From Diphasiastrum complanatum (taxonomy: Eukaryota > Streptophyta > Lycopodiopsida > Lycopodiales > Lycopodiaceae), in assembly GCA_029204225.1 (NCBI GenBank), contig CM055102.1, forward strand, positions 16,886,223-16,950,222: DNA of 64,000 nucleotides, in the 5' to 3' direction. Below are positions 38,871-52,300 of the stretch, piece after piece; within the stretch, counting starts at the first letter, position 1; each line of letters starts with the position of its first letter. The notes under the pieces were generated by a model. That model did not search any database. It was not told the origin of the DNA and worked only from the letters and a program-made list of their open reading frames with translations. The translations under genes were made by a program, and so were the position numbers.

Positions 38871-39840
38871 AAGGACGAAAGAACATACTGAAAAGAGCTT
38901 GTTGCAATTGACTCGTAGCCTTACACTCTATTTTGACCTGCTGTTCATGTTTAGATTGCTTTTAATAATTTGTCGTTGTAGCAAATTTATGGTGTGCACC
39001 ATTTTCTCTAAATAGTCGGACCCTAAGGAAGATGAAGCTTAGGTTCCTTCCATAGGTGAATCCATGATTGTGAGAGAGAGGTATAACAAAAAACCAGAAC
39101 AAAAACGAAGACTCAAACAAAGATATGCAGTAAAAGAGGCCTTAAGCAACACAAACTTGAAGATAGGACTTTGCAAATGAGAAAGAGAATGGGCTGGGTT
39201 AATGCATACTACCCTCATACTCCCTCGAGCACTCAAACTCCAAAACATGCAAAAAGGATAGGTGAGGGCCTCGTTAGTACCCGCTTGTACTCTTTGTTAC
39301 CTTAGGCCCAAGGTGGAACCCTAAAAGTTTGCCACGTGACCTATGGAACTCAAGAGGAAAGGAGTCGTATGGCTTTTATGAGAAGCTTAAGGTACAAGCA
39401 AGGGTAATGTGCTATAGCTATGGCTTGCCCCCAAATCTTGTACTTGTTTTTTGTTTGGAATTTCTTTTTAGGAGTACAAGAGAAAGGATAATGGATGCCA
39501 AACACGCCCCCCCCCCCTCTCTCCATCCAAATCAATATAATGCTAGAAAACTGGTTTTATAAACTGAAAAACCAAATTTATAATATACAAAAATTTTAGT
39601 CAACTTGTTAAAATCCCTTTATAAAACTAGCTTATTACTTTACAAAAACCATAACCATGAAAAAATAGATTTACTATGTCTTCTAAGCAACTACATAATA
39701 CATCTAATAAATAGATTTATGCAGTTAGCACCATTGTGCAAAATACTATAATTTTGAAAGCCACTCTTTCCAGTTTTTTCAAAGACACTTCACCATAAAA
39801 ATAGTCTACTCTGTAACACAACGAAATGGAACGAGACGAA
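38871..39840. other. Intergenic, nothing recognised
   Basis: No gene seen. A poly(C) run of 11 lies at 39507-39517. Confidence 0.5.
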
Positions 39841-40110
39841 TTCTAAACGAAGCGAAGCGAAGCGAAGCGAAGCGAAGCGAAACTTAAACGAGCTCTGACA
39901 TTGATTCATGCTGGAAGCACACAGATCACGAAATGAAACAAAATGAAGCGAAAGAATTCGCGACAAGATTAGTCAAGCTCTGCAACGAAACGAGACAAGA
40001 CGAAACGAAATGAAATGAAATGAAACCTAAGTGAGCCTCTGATATTAATTTACGCTTGTAGCCAAGTGATTCGGGAAGCAAAGCACGAAGCGAAGCGAAA
40101 GAATTCGCAA
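39820..40110 (+). repeat. (GCGAA)n pentanucleotide repeat and degenerate relatives
   Basis: A perfect pentamer run (GCGAA, about 7 units) lies at 39846-39882. Around it are looser ACGAA/GCGAA/TGAAA variants to about 40110. AGCGAAAGAATTCGC occurs twice, near 39948 and 40089. The EcoRI-like GCGAAAGAATTCGC core is a near-palindrome. Confidence 0.85.
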
Positions 40111-42240
40111 ACAGGATCAGTTTGTCAGGAATTCAGATGTGATCGTTGGTCACTGCCGGCTGTATCACTCCTACAATCCTTCAGAGAGTACTCAGATACT
40201 GCCGATCTACGTTACCAAATTAATGTAGCATTCAACAAGATCAAACCAAAGTGCGGAATAAAATGAGCAAGCGAATCAGACACATGAATAGTAGCAGACG
40301 AATTTACATTCAAGATCATACAATCATACAGATTAATAACGTGCACAACAGCTACAATATCATCTATTGATTTTTCTGATTCTTCAAGCACTGCATGCAG
40401 ATCCACGCAGTGCATTGGCATGAGAGAAATATAGTTCTCTCATGAATTCGAGTCTCGCTTACTAGCGGACTTCTCGATCTACAAATCTTATGCAAAATTG
40501 TCTTGCACGCAGGCAGACTCGTATTCTGTATATTTTGTCTTCTAACGTCTTGTCTTGCTTACTAGCATTAGACTTACATTATGCATCAAAAACAGAAAGT
40601 ATATAGTTCGCGAACAATTTCGTGTCGCGTCTTGTAACTTACAGATTAGAAAGATTAAACATCTACAACTAATTCGCGAATTACAAGAGTGGCAGATTAG
40701 CCACGATCTAGAACACTTCTGATGATGTCATGATATTAGATCAGATATTTGTACCCCATGGTACTTGGCTGATCTTGTTGGCTATTCGTGGGGCACGACT
40801 AATTTCATGTTATAGCCAAGATTAACCCTTTCAAAATAGGCCCAATCTAACAGTGGGCTACAATGCAAATAATGTGTTTGAAAACAACTAAGGAAGGGTA
40901 TATATTCCTCTCTTTGGTGCAACCTTATTCTACCTCTTCCTGTGGATACTTGCATGTTATCTTCTTGCCTCTTAAGAGACTTATAGAAGCTATATTGATG
41001 TGCCCTCACCACTATGATACATGAACACCCTCATCATTGATCAATAAGGAGCTATTGTGCCCTCACCACAAATCCTCAGTGCTAGTACTACGCATTTCCA
41101 GCCGCCCACTAAAAGGTAATGGACATTAGTCTTCTTTGAAGAAGTTTTTTTTGGATTGATTGTTGTTATTAAAGCTTGTTTCACAAGGCTGTAACAGCAA
41201 TAATGCTGTTTTATTTGGCTCACATTAGTCTCATGATTGTAGAAGCTAATGTGCCCTCCTACTGTGAGGAAGTCTCTTCTCTTTCTTGGGAAGTGATTAA
41301 ATACTGTTGTCTCTTTCTTGGACACAGCTTGATTGGGCACCCATAAAAGATGTTACTAAAGTGATATATATGTAGTAGACAGTCGCTGGACCGACTATAT
41401 TTGAGAGTATTCTCATTGTCTCAAGCATGATTTTTACAATGCAAACAGTCGCTAAATAGTTGTGTGGTATTGCGCCTATCTATAATGTGGATTGCCTCAT
41501 ACTTTATGTGGATAGTAAAGGCCAATCAGTCGTTGATCTGATAGGATACCTTTGAGCCCTCCGAATACGGATAATAACCTCTTGCTGAGTTACTTTTATG
41601 GCATAATTACAGCATACTGCGTTTATGATTGCTTCTTTATACTTTCAAATACTATTGAAGCAATTTATGTGATACAAGTACATGGATATGAAACGGTGTT
41701 AATTTTCTTCTTCCTTCATGCAATAAACACAATCTTGCTTCTCACATTGACATTCGTTAGGCTCTATTTCACTACACACAATTCGATTGTATGTAACGCT
41801 TTACACAAGATATGAAAAAATGTATGTAAGAATAGCATACGACCTATGTGTTAGTTCATAAACTTATACTGCTTCTAACATTACCGTGTTTTGAAACTAT
41901 TATAGTCATTAGAAGAATATTCTCCCTTCTAAGTGGAATATGGACAAATCACAATATATCTCATCACCACACATTCAATTATACTGCTATGACCAACTCC
42001 ATTGTATGGTTCTTGGGAGTACGCTACCGGTGGGTATCATGACCCCTATACTTATAATGTATAATGAGAGCTACTTCACACCATTTTGGAAATAAGCAAT
42101 TTTTTTCGACGTTTCACATGCTTAGAATATTAAGAAAAACAAAGTAGATCATCTTTGGCTTACTAAACTTTGAATATGATAATGTATAAGCATAATTTAG
42201 TTTGAAAACGAGTATTTAGGTCAATCAAAGGCAAAGGAAC
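40111..42240. other. Intergenic, nothing recognised
   Basis: Only short frames without family resemblance. The right part merges into dispersed repeat sequence at 42.24-42.64 kb. Confidence 0.5.
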
Positions 42241-42640
42241 GTATGATTAACATCCGGGTAGCTTGTATGCATGGATCTGTCCAAACTGCCTCGTATATGT
42301 ATTGGGCTTTGATACTATGAAATGTAGTATCCCAAGGAATCAGTATGGCACGGATCTGCCTGATACCCTATACAATAGATGGACTTTAAAACGTTCAAGT
42401 TATGGGAGTTTAACATGGCTTGGTGTCTCATAAAGTTAATATCATTATTAAATGCTTGAATACAATTTCTCGCCCGCATGCTGATCAGTATGGCTTCTGT
42501 CCTGATACGGTTCTTCATGGCGGAATGTATTGGTATTATTATAAATGGTTGGTATGACACATGTCTTCCTCACTATGCTAACTCCTACGGTTTTGTGTGG
42601 GATGGTGGCAGGTAACAGCTAGGTGTCTTAAAACCTACTT
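42240..42640 (-). repeat. Dispersed repeat, inverted relative of 21.3-21.95 kb
   Basis: On the minus strand, 42636-42556 matches 21341-21424 at roughly 85 percent by eye (both contain ACCTGCCACCA and GTTAGCATAGTGAGGAAGAC). Further along, minus 42370-42331 and the area near 42275 carry variants of the GGCAGATCCGTGCCATAC motif, also paired in the 21.7-21.95 kb copy. Content and order agree, so this looks like a second, inverted copy of the same element. No coding sequence is visible. Confidence 0.72.
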
Positions 42641-42767
42641 CACTTTATGGCACTCTGTACTGTAAGATTTCATGCAGCTTTTTCTACTTGTTATGCGATA
42701 AAACAAAGGGTTCAAAAGGCTTGATCTTGCTTTGTCAAAAGGGACTATGTGAAATCTCTCTCTAGAT

Positions 42768-42825
42768 CTCTCTCTCTCTCTCATACACACACACACACAC
42801 ACACACTCACACACACATATATATA
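42768..42825 (+). repeat. Compound (CT)n(CA)n(TA)n microsatellite
   Basis: CT units (42768-42782), then CA units with one interruption (42786-42818), then a short AT tail. Confidence 0.92.
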
Positions 42826-45158
42826 ACCAAAGCCAAAGCATTCTTTACAACATCGTATGAGTCAAGAAACTTTGTGAGAATCTTAAGGTAGCATTTCACT
42901 AGTTTTATGACCTTAAGCATCGATGTTGCTTTAAAAAATGAATTTTTATCCAAAATATAGAGTTGTGTTACAAGAAAAAAATTTGAGGTCAACTAAATAG
43001 AAATCTAATTCTTAAATCTATAGAGATAGAGCAAGGGCCCATACTCAAGTATTCAAAACAAAACTATATAATCATGAATTGTTTTTACCAGTTTGTAATC
43101 AGATTAATCTAATCTAATTCTGTATGTTTTTGGTGAATGATATCCCTATATTCGCTATTGTAATTCATGAGATCACATTGTCATTGGTAAGAAAGCTGTG
43201 GAGCAATGGATTTATAGCTAATGGACATAGTTTGGTAAGAGAAGAGAAAAGTCTAAATTTCCATTAACAAAGTCACAAGACTTTCAAAAAATTTCAGACA
43301 TGGCACACTTGACTAGGCTCTATTTCAAGAGTAGTTTGGGTTAGAACATTCCTTGATTAGGTTGTTGAGAGGACTTGCGCAAATTTCGATATATTCCTCA
43401 ATCTCTAGAGGAAAGGTTAGACTCTAAAATTTGCAGCTCAAAAGAGCCTCAGAATCACCTTAAGAAAGTCTCTCTAAAAACTTATCGAATTGACATTGTT
43501 TGAGGCCAAAAATGGATTAGTCAAAGGACATTAAGAGGGTGACCAGTGAGCACATCCTGAAAAATAGATGAGTGGTGCAAGAGAAATCGTTAAAAGTTTG
43601 ATTGTTGTCATCGTTGGGAAGGGAGGCCACATTTTCATGTTAGTGCAACAAATCATGATGCGGGAATTACGCTCAACATAAGGGCATCACCTCCATCAAC
43701 TGTCTTGAGTGAATACATAAAAAGCTCATGCACTTTGGATCAATCCTCATCTTGGATCGATTGACAACAATGTTGATTGATTTTAATTGGACGTCATTGT
43801 TTTTGAGGAATGAAGGCTAAATATTTCCTAAGCCAAATTTGACCCTAAAACTTTATGGACAAAGTTGAGAGACAGAGTGATTGCCTCAATTTGGGGAGAA
43901 ATGTCTTCCAAAATCGTTTCCTCACCATTCTAGCATACAAAATGAGGGCAATTCAACAAGGTTCTTTTTTGGTGATTCATAGGCATTATGAGCAAATTTG
44001 GACAAATAATTGGTTGTAAATTTTGTCACATGTTTGGAGTATAAGTGTTTATCATATCTACATCTACCTATAAGTGTTTCTCATCATATACTACATCTAC
44101 CTAGGACTTGCAAGTTATTTCATAGTTAATCATGTAGGAATCCAAAACTATGGCCAATATGGCCAAGTTGGTACTAGGGAGGCAAAGCATGAAGAGATCT
44201 CCAATTTCAATGTCGAAAGACTCAAAAAAGAGAATATCCTTATTGAAAAAGAAGTGTGGAAAATTGCAACCAGGGAGTGGTTACTATTGTTGTGAAAATC
44301 AAGGCTTTTGACAAGTGTGCAAGATGTGCACTTACTTTCAACAATTTGTCCATGAAAAATGTTATTACCCACATTAGTGAGGCAACAATGATAGGCAGGC
44401 ATGGATACATTGCAGGCTCAATATGAGATGTCAAATCTGCCTTCAGTACTATTTTTTATACAAAATTGTATATTGTGCACATGAGTTATGTGCAAAATTG
44501 TGGATACATAAACATTGCTCTTAAAAATATTTCACAACCAAATTGTGTATGGTAGCAATAACAACTCTTACCTGAATGTTCATTTAAAACTAAAACCTGT
44601 TACGCAGGTTTCCAAAATGTTGAAGACCTTTATCTAAAACAATTTCAAATCCTATATTGGAGAAGGGTCATTTTTATGCTACTTGTTAGCCAATCAGTCG
44701 GCATCCCTTAGTAAAATGAATTTAAGAATGTAATGCACATTGACCCATACAATCTTCGATTGGGCCTGCAAAAGAACATCAACACTTTGTTCTATACTTC
44801 GATTGTGAGGTGTCATTAGATTGTGCAGATGGTGTCTTCAACAAATTTGCACAAAGCCTCCCTAAAGAACATATGATTTGTGGCAACCAGACTCCTATTC
44901 ACATTTTAAGGTTGACAAAAACAAGCAAAATACAAAGACCATAGACAAAATCAAGGCATTTCCCAGAGTGCAAACAACCTCTTTCTCACACACAAAAGAA
45001 AGAGGAGGCTTCTACTTAGCACTCTTGTATCAATAAAGAGGAAAATTGTTCAACCCTGTTCTAGTTGAGGCCTTCTATGCTCGTGTGGCAATCTTCCATT
45101 GGATACTTTTTAACTTTATGAATCTACGAAGTTTGGCTTTAGAGACTGCCTTTGAGGA
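42826..45158. other. Intergenic, nothing recognised
   Basis: AT-rich, with scattered frames below about 85 codons. None shows a family motif. No LTR or terminal inverted repeat was identified. Confidence 0.5.
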
Positions 45159-45159
45159 A

Positions 45160-45455
45160 TAGGGGACCACCTAATAAACAACATGAAGGCTACATACAGA
45201 ACCAGGACACCATTCCTAAGGACTCAACAATCTGCTTATTTGGGAAAGAGAAACTAGGGGACTGCCTAATGAACAACATAGAAGCCACAGGCAGAACCAG
45301 GAGACCGTTCCCAAGGGCTCAACAATCTGCTTGTTGGAGAGAGAGAGAGAGAGCGAGACACTAGGGACCACCTAATGAACAACATGGAGGCCACAAGCAG
45401 AACAGAACCGGGAGACCATTCCCAAGGGCTCAACAATCTGCTTGTTGGAGGGAGG

Positions 45456-45496
<41 letters not shown>

Positions 45497-45497
45497 C
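45160..45497 (+). repeat. Three-copy tandem repeat of about 100 bp with terminal GA tracts
   Basis: Copies begin near 45160, 45254 and 45361 with CTAGGGGACCACCTAATGAA-like sequence and run to CTCAACAATCTGCTTGTTGG. Copies 2 and 3 end in a GA tract (about 45340-45357 and 45449-45494). Copy 1 has only a non-expanded GGGAAAGAGAAA at the same point. Confidence 0.92.
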
Positions 45498-46309
45498 CTA
45501 CTTATGATAAACAAGAAAGTCAAGCTTGATAGTTTGGAATGCAGATCAATATACTTTGAAACTGATGGTCACCCTATATGATACTCGGACATAACAAACA
45601 AGACCTTTCATATATATAGCCCAATATACTTACCGAGTTTCTAGACTTCGCTATACCACAAATGTGTAAACTCCTAAAGTACATATTTCACTCAAATATG
45701 AATATTCTGATCACAAAATTTGCAGAACTGATTAACTTTAGAAACAACCAGGGAGTTCTCATTAGAAACATATACAGTATAGCTCCATCGTACTGCTTTA
45801 TAGCAAATGAAGCTGCAGGATCTATCAGGTCACAAGACACATGTGAATCAAGATTGCTGCCTTTTTTACAAGCACGCAACATATCATCTTCAATCATGAG
45901 GACATTAAGCTCTTGTGCTTTCTTTTTCACCCAAAGCAGCCAGAACAATCATCCAAAGAGACTTACAAAAGCCCTCAACAATCACTATGAGAAATCCTTA
46001 TGGCAGATTGGACTGCAATGATGAAATTAGATGCTTTTTATAATAAAGTGACAGCTGTAAAGCAACTAGATCCCACTAACATTTTACTCATTGCCAACAC
46101 TGTTGGCATCTTATGTGATTAAATAATGCAATAATGGTGGACTTTGATAGTAGTTATAGATCCGCACTGCCAGAAAAACAAAATTCAAAGGCAAAGAGCA
46201 AGCAAGCCAGAACAAGTAACTTCCAGTCTTCTGACAATCCTGCAGTCAACCTTTGCAGGCAATAGGCAATGCTAGAGTGGATCGCAGCATCCAAAGTCCA
46301 ATTTGAATC

Positions 46310-49300
46310 TTACTGGCTAGCACCTCGAGCTTGCAATCTCCTCCTTTCCAACGCCAACTGCATGGTCCACAACATTCTCATTGTGAAAAAACCATGAAAA
46401 TGAAAATTGTAAGTCAAAGGTGCCTTAGCAAGTACACATACAATGGAAAGAAGGAAAACAAAAGAACTGGTGCTTTTCTTTCTTATTAACCCTTGACTGT
46501 TTTATCTAGAAAAAATCTTTGTTGTGTAAGTATAACTGGTTCAAAGCAAGCAGCATGTCCTTGAGAAATTAAAAGACTTCAACAATGGTGATAACAAGAT
46601 AAGCATAATGGGCGAATTAAACTAAATACTTGTACCCACCACTTTCTTGACGCGCTCATTGGCAGCTGATGCACCTCCCGTCACATTTTCAGGTAAGTAT
46701 GGATCACTCACACAAACTTCATTCATGACCATTATTGAGGTCTTTTCCCACCGAACAGGAAGTCTGTATTCAAAGTTGAACAGATGCTAAATCAGACCCT
46801 CAGTCGAATGTGAACAAGAGGCCAGTACACAAGACCAACTATGAAGGCTGGAAATTTTTGATAACATGACATTCAAGCATAGTTGGTTGCAATTGGAGAA
46901 CACTCCATACAAAAAGACCACTGAAGTGGCATTTCAGCTTTTTAACAGTCTATGTCCAGCCACTTAACAGTCATCGACTTCCAGAAATAACAACATGAAC
47001 ACAACTCGTCATGGCAATAGCCTCACAATAGAGTGTTTCTGCCACTCTGGTATGTACATAAACTGTACACAAGAATACCCTGTTAAAAATATAAACAGCA
47101 TCTTTAGGTCATAAAACTCTCTTTCAGTTCCACAATACCAGACCCTCAGCAAACTATCAGAGGGCAGTAACCTCTTAAATACAATTACGTGTACTCTGAA
47201 CAAATGATGCACAGAGGTAATAGAGTAACATGTACACGCATTATGCTTAACCTATTTTGATCAGCATTTGATCTTTTAGAACGCAAAATTGTAACTTTGA
47301 TCAAGTTCAACGGTTCACTAACACAGACTATGCTGCGCACACACCTTAAAATTGTCCAAACAAGAAGGAGAAGTACCAAAAGTACATGTATAGCCTTCAG
47401 TACTCAACTAACAAGCACTTCAATAATGTACAACAAGGAGATACATCGAAAAATCTCTATAATCATTGGCATCCAGTAAACAATTACTTTAAACACAGAT
47501 TGTAATGAAAGTGTGAGCCAATTTTTCCACTATAAATCCTCGTGATACCAGCAGTTTCGTCTGACATTTGATTCTAGGAACAAAGAAACAGCACAAGGTC
47601 TAAGTCCATAAAATAAGAGAATATATTAAGATTGAGAACGTGTAAGAGGGAGACGACACCATAAGAGGTAGCATTCTCAAACAGAAGGACCTAGTGAATC
47701 CAGAAAACACAATGTAAAGTCTACATAGTAAAAACAACATGGTGAGAACAACCATGCCATTTCAAACAACTAAAATTTCCTTTGCTGATGATTTGTGGTA
47801 GACCCAGGGATGCCAAAGTAAAGTTGAGGCATCGAAAACCAGTGACCTAATAAAAATAATCTCAAAATGGGCTCATCCTGACAGTTCAAAGTCCATAAAA
47901 GACTGCAGTTTTAGAATCATTGCTACTTATTCAAAAGATACATGAGGTTGAGCCTAAAGTCATCCCTCTGTGAGACTCAGTTGACAAGAAGAAGGAAGTC
48001 ATCAAACAACAACCAAAAACTCCTTAAAGCTGCATCTGTTTTTCTAAGAGACCAAGGCATCCAGCATTGAGTTGCTAAATTGATCCAAGTTTGAAAGACA
48101 GGAATATGAGGGGAGAAGCAATAGAGGTAAAATCGAGTGCGTAAGGCATAGTGACCAAGGAATGCAGGTTAATGGCTCTTTTGACTTGCCACACCTTCCC
48201 AGGCTGGTGCTGGTTGAGGATGTGAACATAAACATGATGTTGACAGTTGGAAGAATGTGACCAATGAACACATTTTCAAGAAATTAGAAAGTGCTCCCTA
48301 TTCAAGGTTTTTGCATACCCGAAAACAAGAAATAACGGAGAAACAAAAAAAAAACTATTGGTACTTGACATAATTTCGTTTATATAGCATTGCCCTTGCA
48401 TCAACACAGTACTGATCTTCTATCATAATGGGTACCTTCAAAACACAAATTTCCATAAATAAGTTATTATGTGCATGTATATAGTTTTATTATCTGTTAA
48501 TATGATGCTCCTGTTCCCATTTTCTTGGGGACGCTCCTTGTTCCCATTCCTCGGCCACTACGCTGGGAGGTATTCATCTCTTTTGCTTTTGGATAAGCAG
48601 AGAGATTGTCAGCAGCTACCTCATTTGGAGAAGATTCGACAGAAAGAGTTTCTGGCTTCCTCTTTGCATCTTTATCTGTCTGCCTCGTTGAGAGGTCGTA
48701 GTGCATCCTTCTAGGCTGTTCTTGTAGCTAAGATATGCCGCAAGCTTGCTAGGAAGAAAATGGTGGCATTTCATTTGGCTAGTTTGGGTATAGGTCATGG
48801 TGGCTTCATGCATCCATGTTGATGGAGTGCATGCTAGCACATCAGGGATCTTTTTCCATTTCTATCGTTCAGGTTTTTGGCACATAGACATATGTGCTAG
48901 TGCATTTTTTAGCACATTAAAAGGCTTTGGAAGTGTTTTGATCGTCCTACTTATTGGTCTTCCAACTTGATTTTTTCAATTTCTATAGCCGTGCCTGTGG
49001 AGAGGCAAAGCATTTGGATGGAGATGGTTTTGTTAGGGGGGATGAGGGCCCCATACAAGGCTTGCAAGTAGCGCTATATGCACTGTGGACCAACGTATTT
49101 CAGCACAGCCACAACGATGGGGCACACGTACTTGGATTGACTAAGCCAAATGGACTGATGCTACGCATTGTGCCGTACTCCATCCACTCCTGCAGACACA
49201 TGAGATTGACTTATGGCTTCATACGAGCATTCCTGTTCTCGCAGTTCAACTTCTTGGTTTCATGCTCCTCAACAGTCTTCAGTGTTGTTGGTTGGGTATC

Positions 49301-52300
49301 TTGGGTCTATTGACACAAGTCCAAGTGTTGGTACTGGCTCTGCAGCTTCTAGCACATTTGTGGGTTCATCTAAGTCATTGGCATCAGGTTCCATGGTTGC
49401 CAAGAAACATGTTACCAATTCCTCTAAACTTGACACACATCCGAAAGCCTCCATCCTTCTTCCCTTTCAAGAGAACCAAATCACTTCATGGTGCATTACT
49501 ATCATTTGCACCTCACCACAACGCCACAACGCAAAGAGATGTTCCCACACAGGGAGGGCTGTTCTCACCCATTCCCAATCATTCTCTCTCTAGATCAAAG
49601 CCAATTTTTTTCCATTTCGGCACAATATTCTCTATTGGTCAGCTATAAATCGCCAGTGCCAATATAAGGTTATCGATGTATATTTTTTGAGTCAATAATA
49701 AGACTAGTTATACATGAATTGTTAAGCAATCAACAAAAACTAAGAAAAAATAGAGCACTTTGGATTATCTCTACTGTGCACAGAAATCTGATATTATTTC
49801 AAACTTGAACAACTCCAAACAGATCAACAACGTGAACAATGTGACTTGTTGTGCTGTGCCAATTGGATTTCACATTGCTTAAGCACCCGCCAAAAACTAA
49901 CATCCAAAGAACTTAAACAAAGGCCGGAATACCATCGGAGGTGCTAAAGCACTAAAGTTCTAAGAAAATGAAACCAAAGCATGAGAGAGAAAGCAAGAGG
50001 GACCAAGAAACCCACATTGTTACAAAACTTGTTCCAAAAATTAGGTCCAGAACACTATTATTTTTATTTTAATTATGGGTCTCAAATTGAAGGTTTTGAC
50101 ATGAGAGCACACTGGTGATTTTTCCAAAAAAAAATTATGCACTGTAGGATCATATATGTCATTGTGAAAGCCTATGTTTCTGATTCAATCTACTATCTTC
50201 ACCATGTCAATTATTATGTCGATCTCCGACAATCTTTGCAAGTCTATCACACCCTTCTTGGAGCTTTGCTTCTTTGCCAGGAATGCTTGTTCCTTGAAAT
50301 CATCCCTGTTGACAATATTTTGTCGTCTCATTCTTCCTGTAGTAAGATGGCATTTAGCTCATCGAAAGAAGACCTCGTTTCTCTTAACGATAGCATCATT
50401 ACAAAGTTCTGATAGGCCAAAGGTAGACTATTGAGTACAATGGATACCAACACTGAATCTTGAACACTTTCTCCAACGGCAATAAATTGTCCTCTCAAAT
50501 CTTTCACCCAAGTAAAGTAGTATGTATGTTACTGATTCACCTGTACCCAACTTCAATGTATGAAGCTTATTAGTCAAGAATAAGATTCGTGATTGATTTA
50601 CCGTCTCATACAAGTTCTTCAGTATATCCCAAGCCTCCTTGGGTCCAGCAGCATCTCTGATATGAGGTATAATCATATCTCTAACTGACAATTTTGTCAG
50701 ACAACCAATGATCAGATCTGTCAGACTACCAACGAACAGGTCTCTCAGACTACCAATGAACAAACAGGTCTCTCAGACTACCAGCGAACAGGTCTCTCAG
50801 ACAACCAACGATCAGCTCTGTCAGACAACCAGGGAACAGCTCTGTCAGACTACCAGCGAACCAGCTATGTCAGACTACCAGCAAATAGCTCTGTTAGACT
50901 AAAGCATTCAAATAGTTTAAACAGTGGAAAGCTTTGGAGGAGAATCACACGAAAAGAAGCTAAAGACTCTCAGATTAGATGCAGGTGGTGAGTATACTTC
51001 TGAGGAGTTCAAAGACCTATGCAAGGCATGTGGGATAAAGAGATTGTTGCTGCTCCACAATACATCGCGATAGAACAACATGGCTGAGCGGAAAAATAGA
51101 TCCATGATTGAGTGTGGGAGGAGCATGCTCAAGGCAAAGGGATCGTCGAATTTCTTTTCGCAGAAGCAATAGCAACTGCTGTTTTTCTGTTGAATAGAAG
51201 CCCAACCAAAGCGGTTGAAGGAATCACGCCTGAGTATTTGGGTGCAAAACATACGCATATATACCTAAGGACTAATGAAAGAAACTTGATGCAAAATGTA
51301 TGAACTGTATCTTCCTTGGGTACAGCAAAAGTGAGAAAGCCTATGTATTGTATGATCTCAAGAACAAGAAGCATGTTATTAATTAAATACATGGGACTCC
51401 CTATTTGTAAACCTAAATAAGTTAGGGGACTTGGAGGACCCACGCCCTCCTCTCTCGCTAGCAATTCGTTTCTTCTTCTAACTTTTGGTGTTGTGAGATG
51501 CTCATGCTATTGTCCTTGTATTTGATGTTTTACATAGCTAAGTTTCTCAAGCTTTCTAGTTAATCTAGTATTGTAGTTAAGTTACTCCATAATCTTGCAA
51601 TTCATCAGGTTTTTGAAAGGGGATCTAGATGAGGAGGTTCACATGCAACAATCTCCTAGATTTGAGGACAGTAGCAACAAGGTTTGCAAACTAAATAAGG
51701 CCCTATACGGGCTAAAGCAATGATTTCTTTATATTGAATAAATGCAAACCTAAACTCGACAACAGCTTTGATGGACTTGGGACCAATCTATTATTACTTG
51801 GGGATTAAAGTCCAAAAACACATTGAACAAATAATTGAGTGATTTGGGAAGAGGAATTGTTTCCCTGTAAGTACCCCTCTAGACACGAACACAAATATGA
51901 GCATTGAAACAAGCTCCTATTAGGATCAAAAGAAGGACGTAATGGAAAAAATATCCTACATGGATTTAGGAGGTTCTCTAATGTATGCTATGACATACAC
52001 AAGACCTAACATATTACAATTAAATTGGGGACCTAGATGACAAGAAGTCCCACCTGTGAGTATGTCTTCATACTTCCAGCCATTAGTTGGAGTTGCAAGA
52101 AAGAGCATGTTTGATTTTAGAAACTGACAAACGTGCTTAGCATTGACAACGAAGGGATGATTTAGTATAGTGATAATCAAGGATGCATGTTGTTAAGTAG
52201 GAACCCAAGGTTTCACAATATGACTAACCATATCAGAATCCAGTATCACCTTGTAAGGGATCTCTACATGAAGAATATTATGGTTTCTAGACAATCAAAC

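Noticed and set aside
48954-49648. Overlapping frames of 119-128 codons on the plus strand
   Set aside because: I could not tie them to any family, and they overlap in different frames without codon structure. They lie antisense in LSM12 intron 3 and are treated as chance or as unrecognised repeat.
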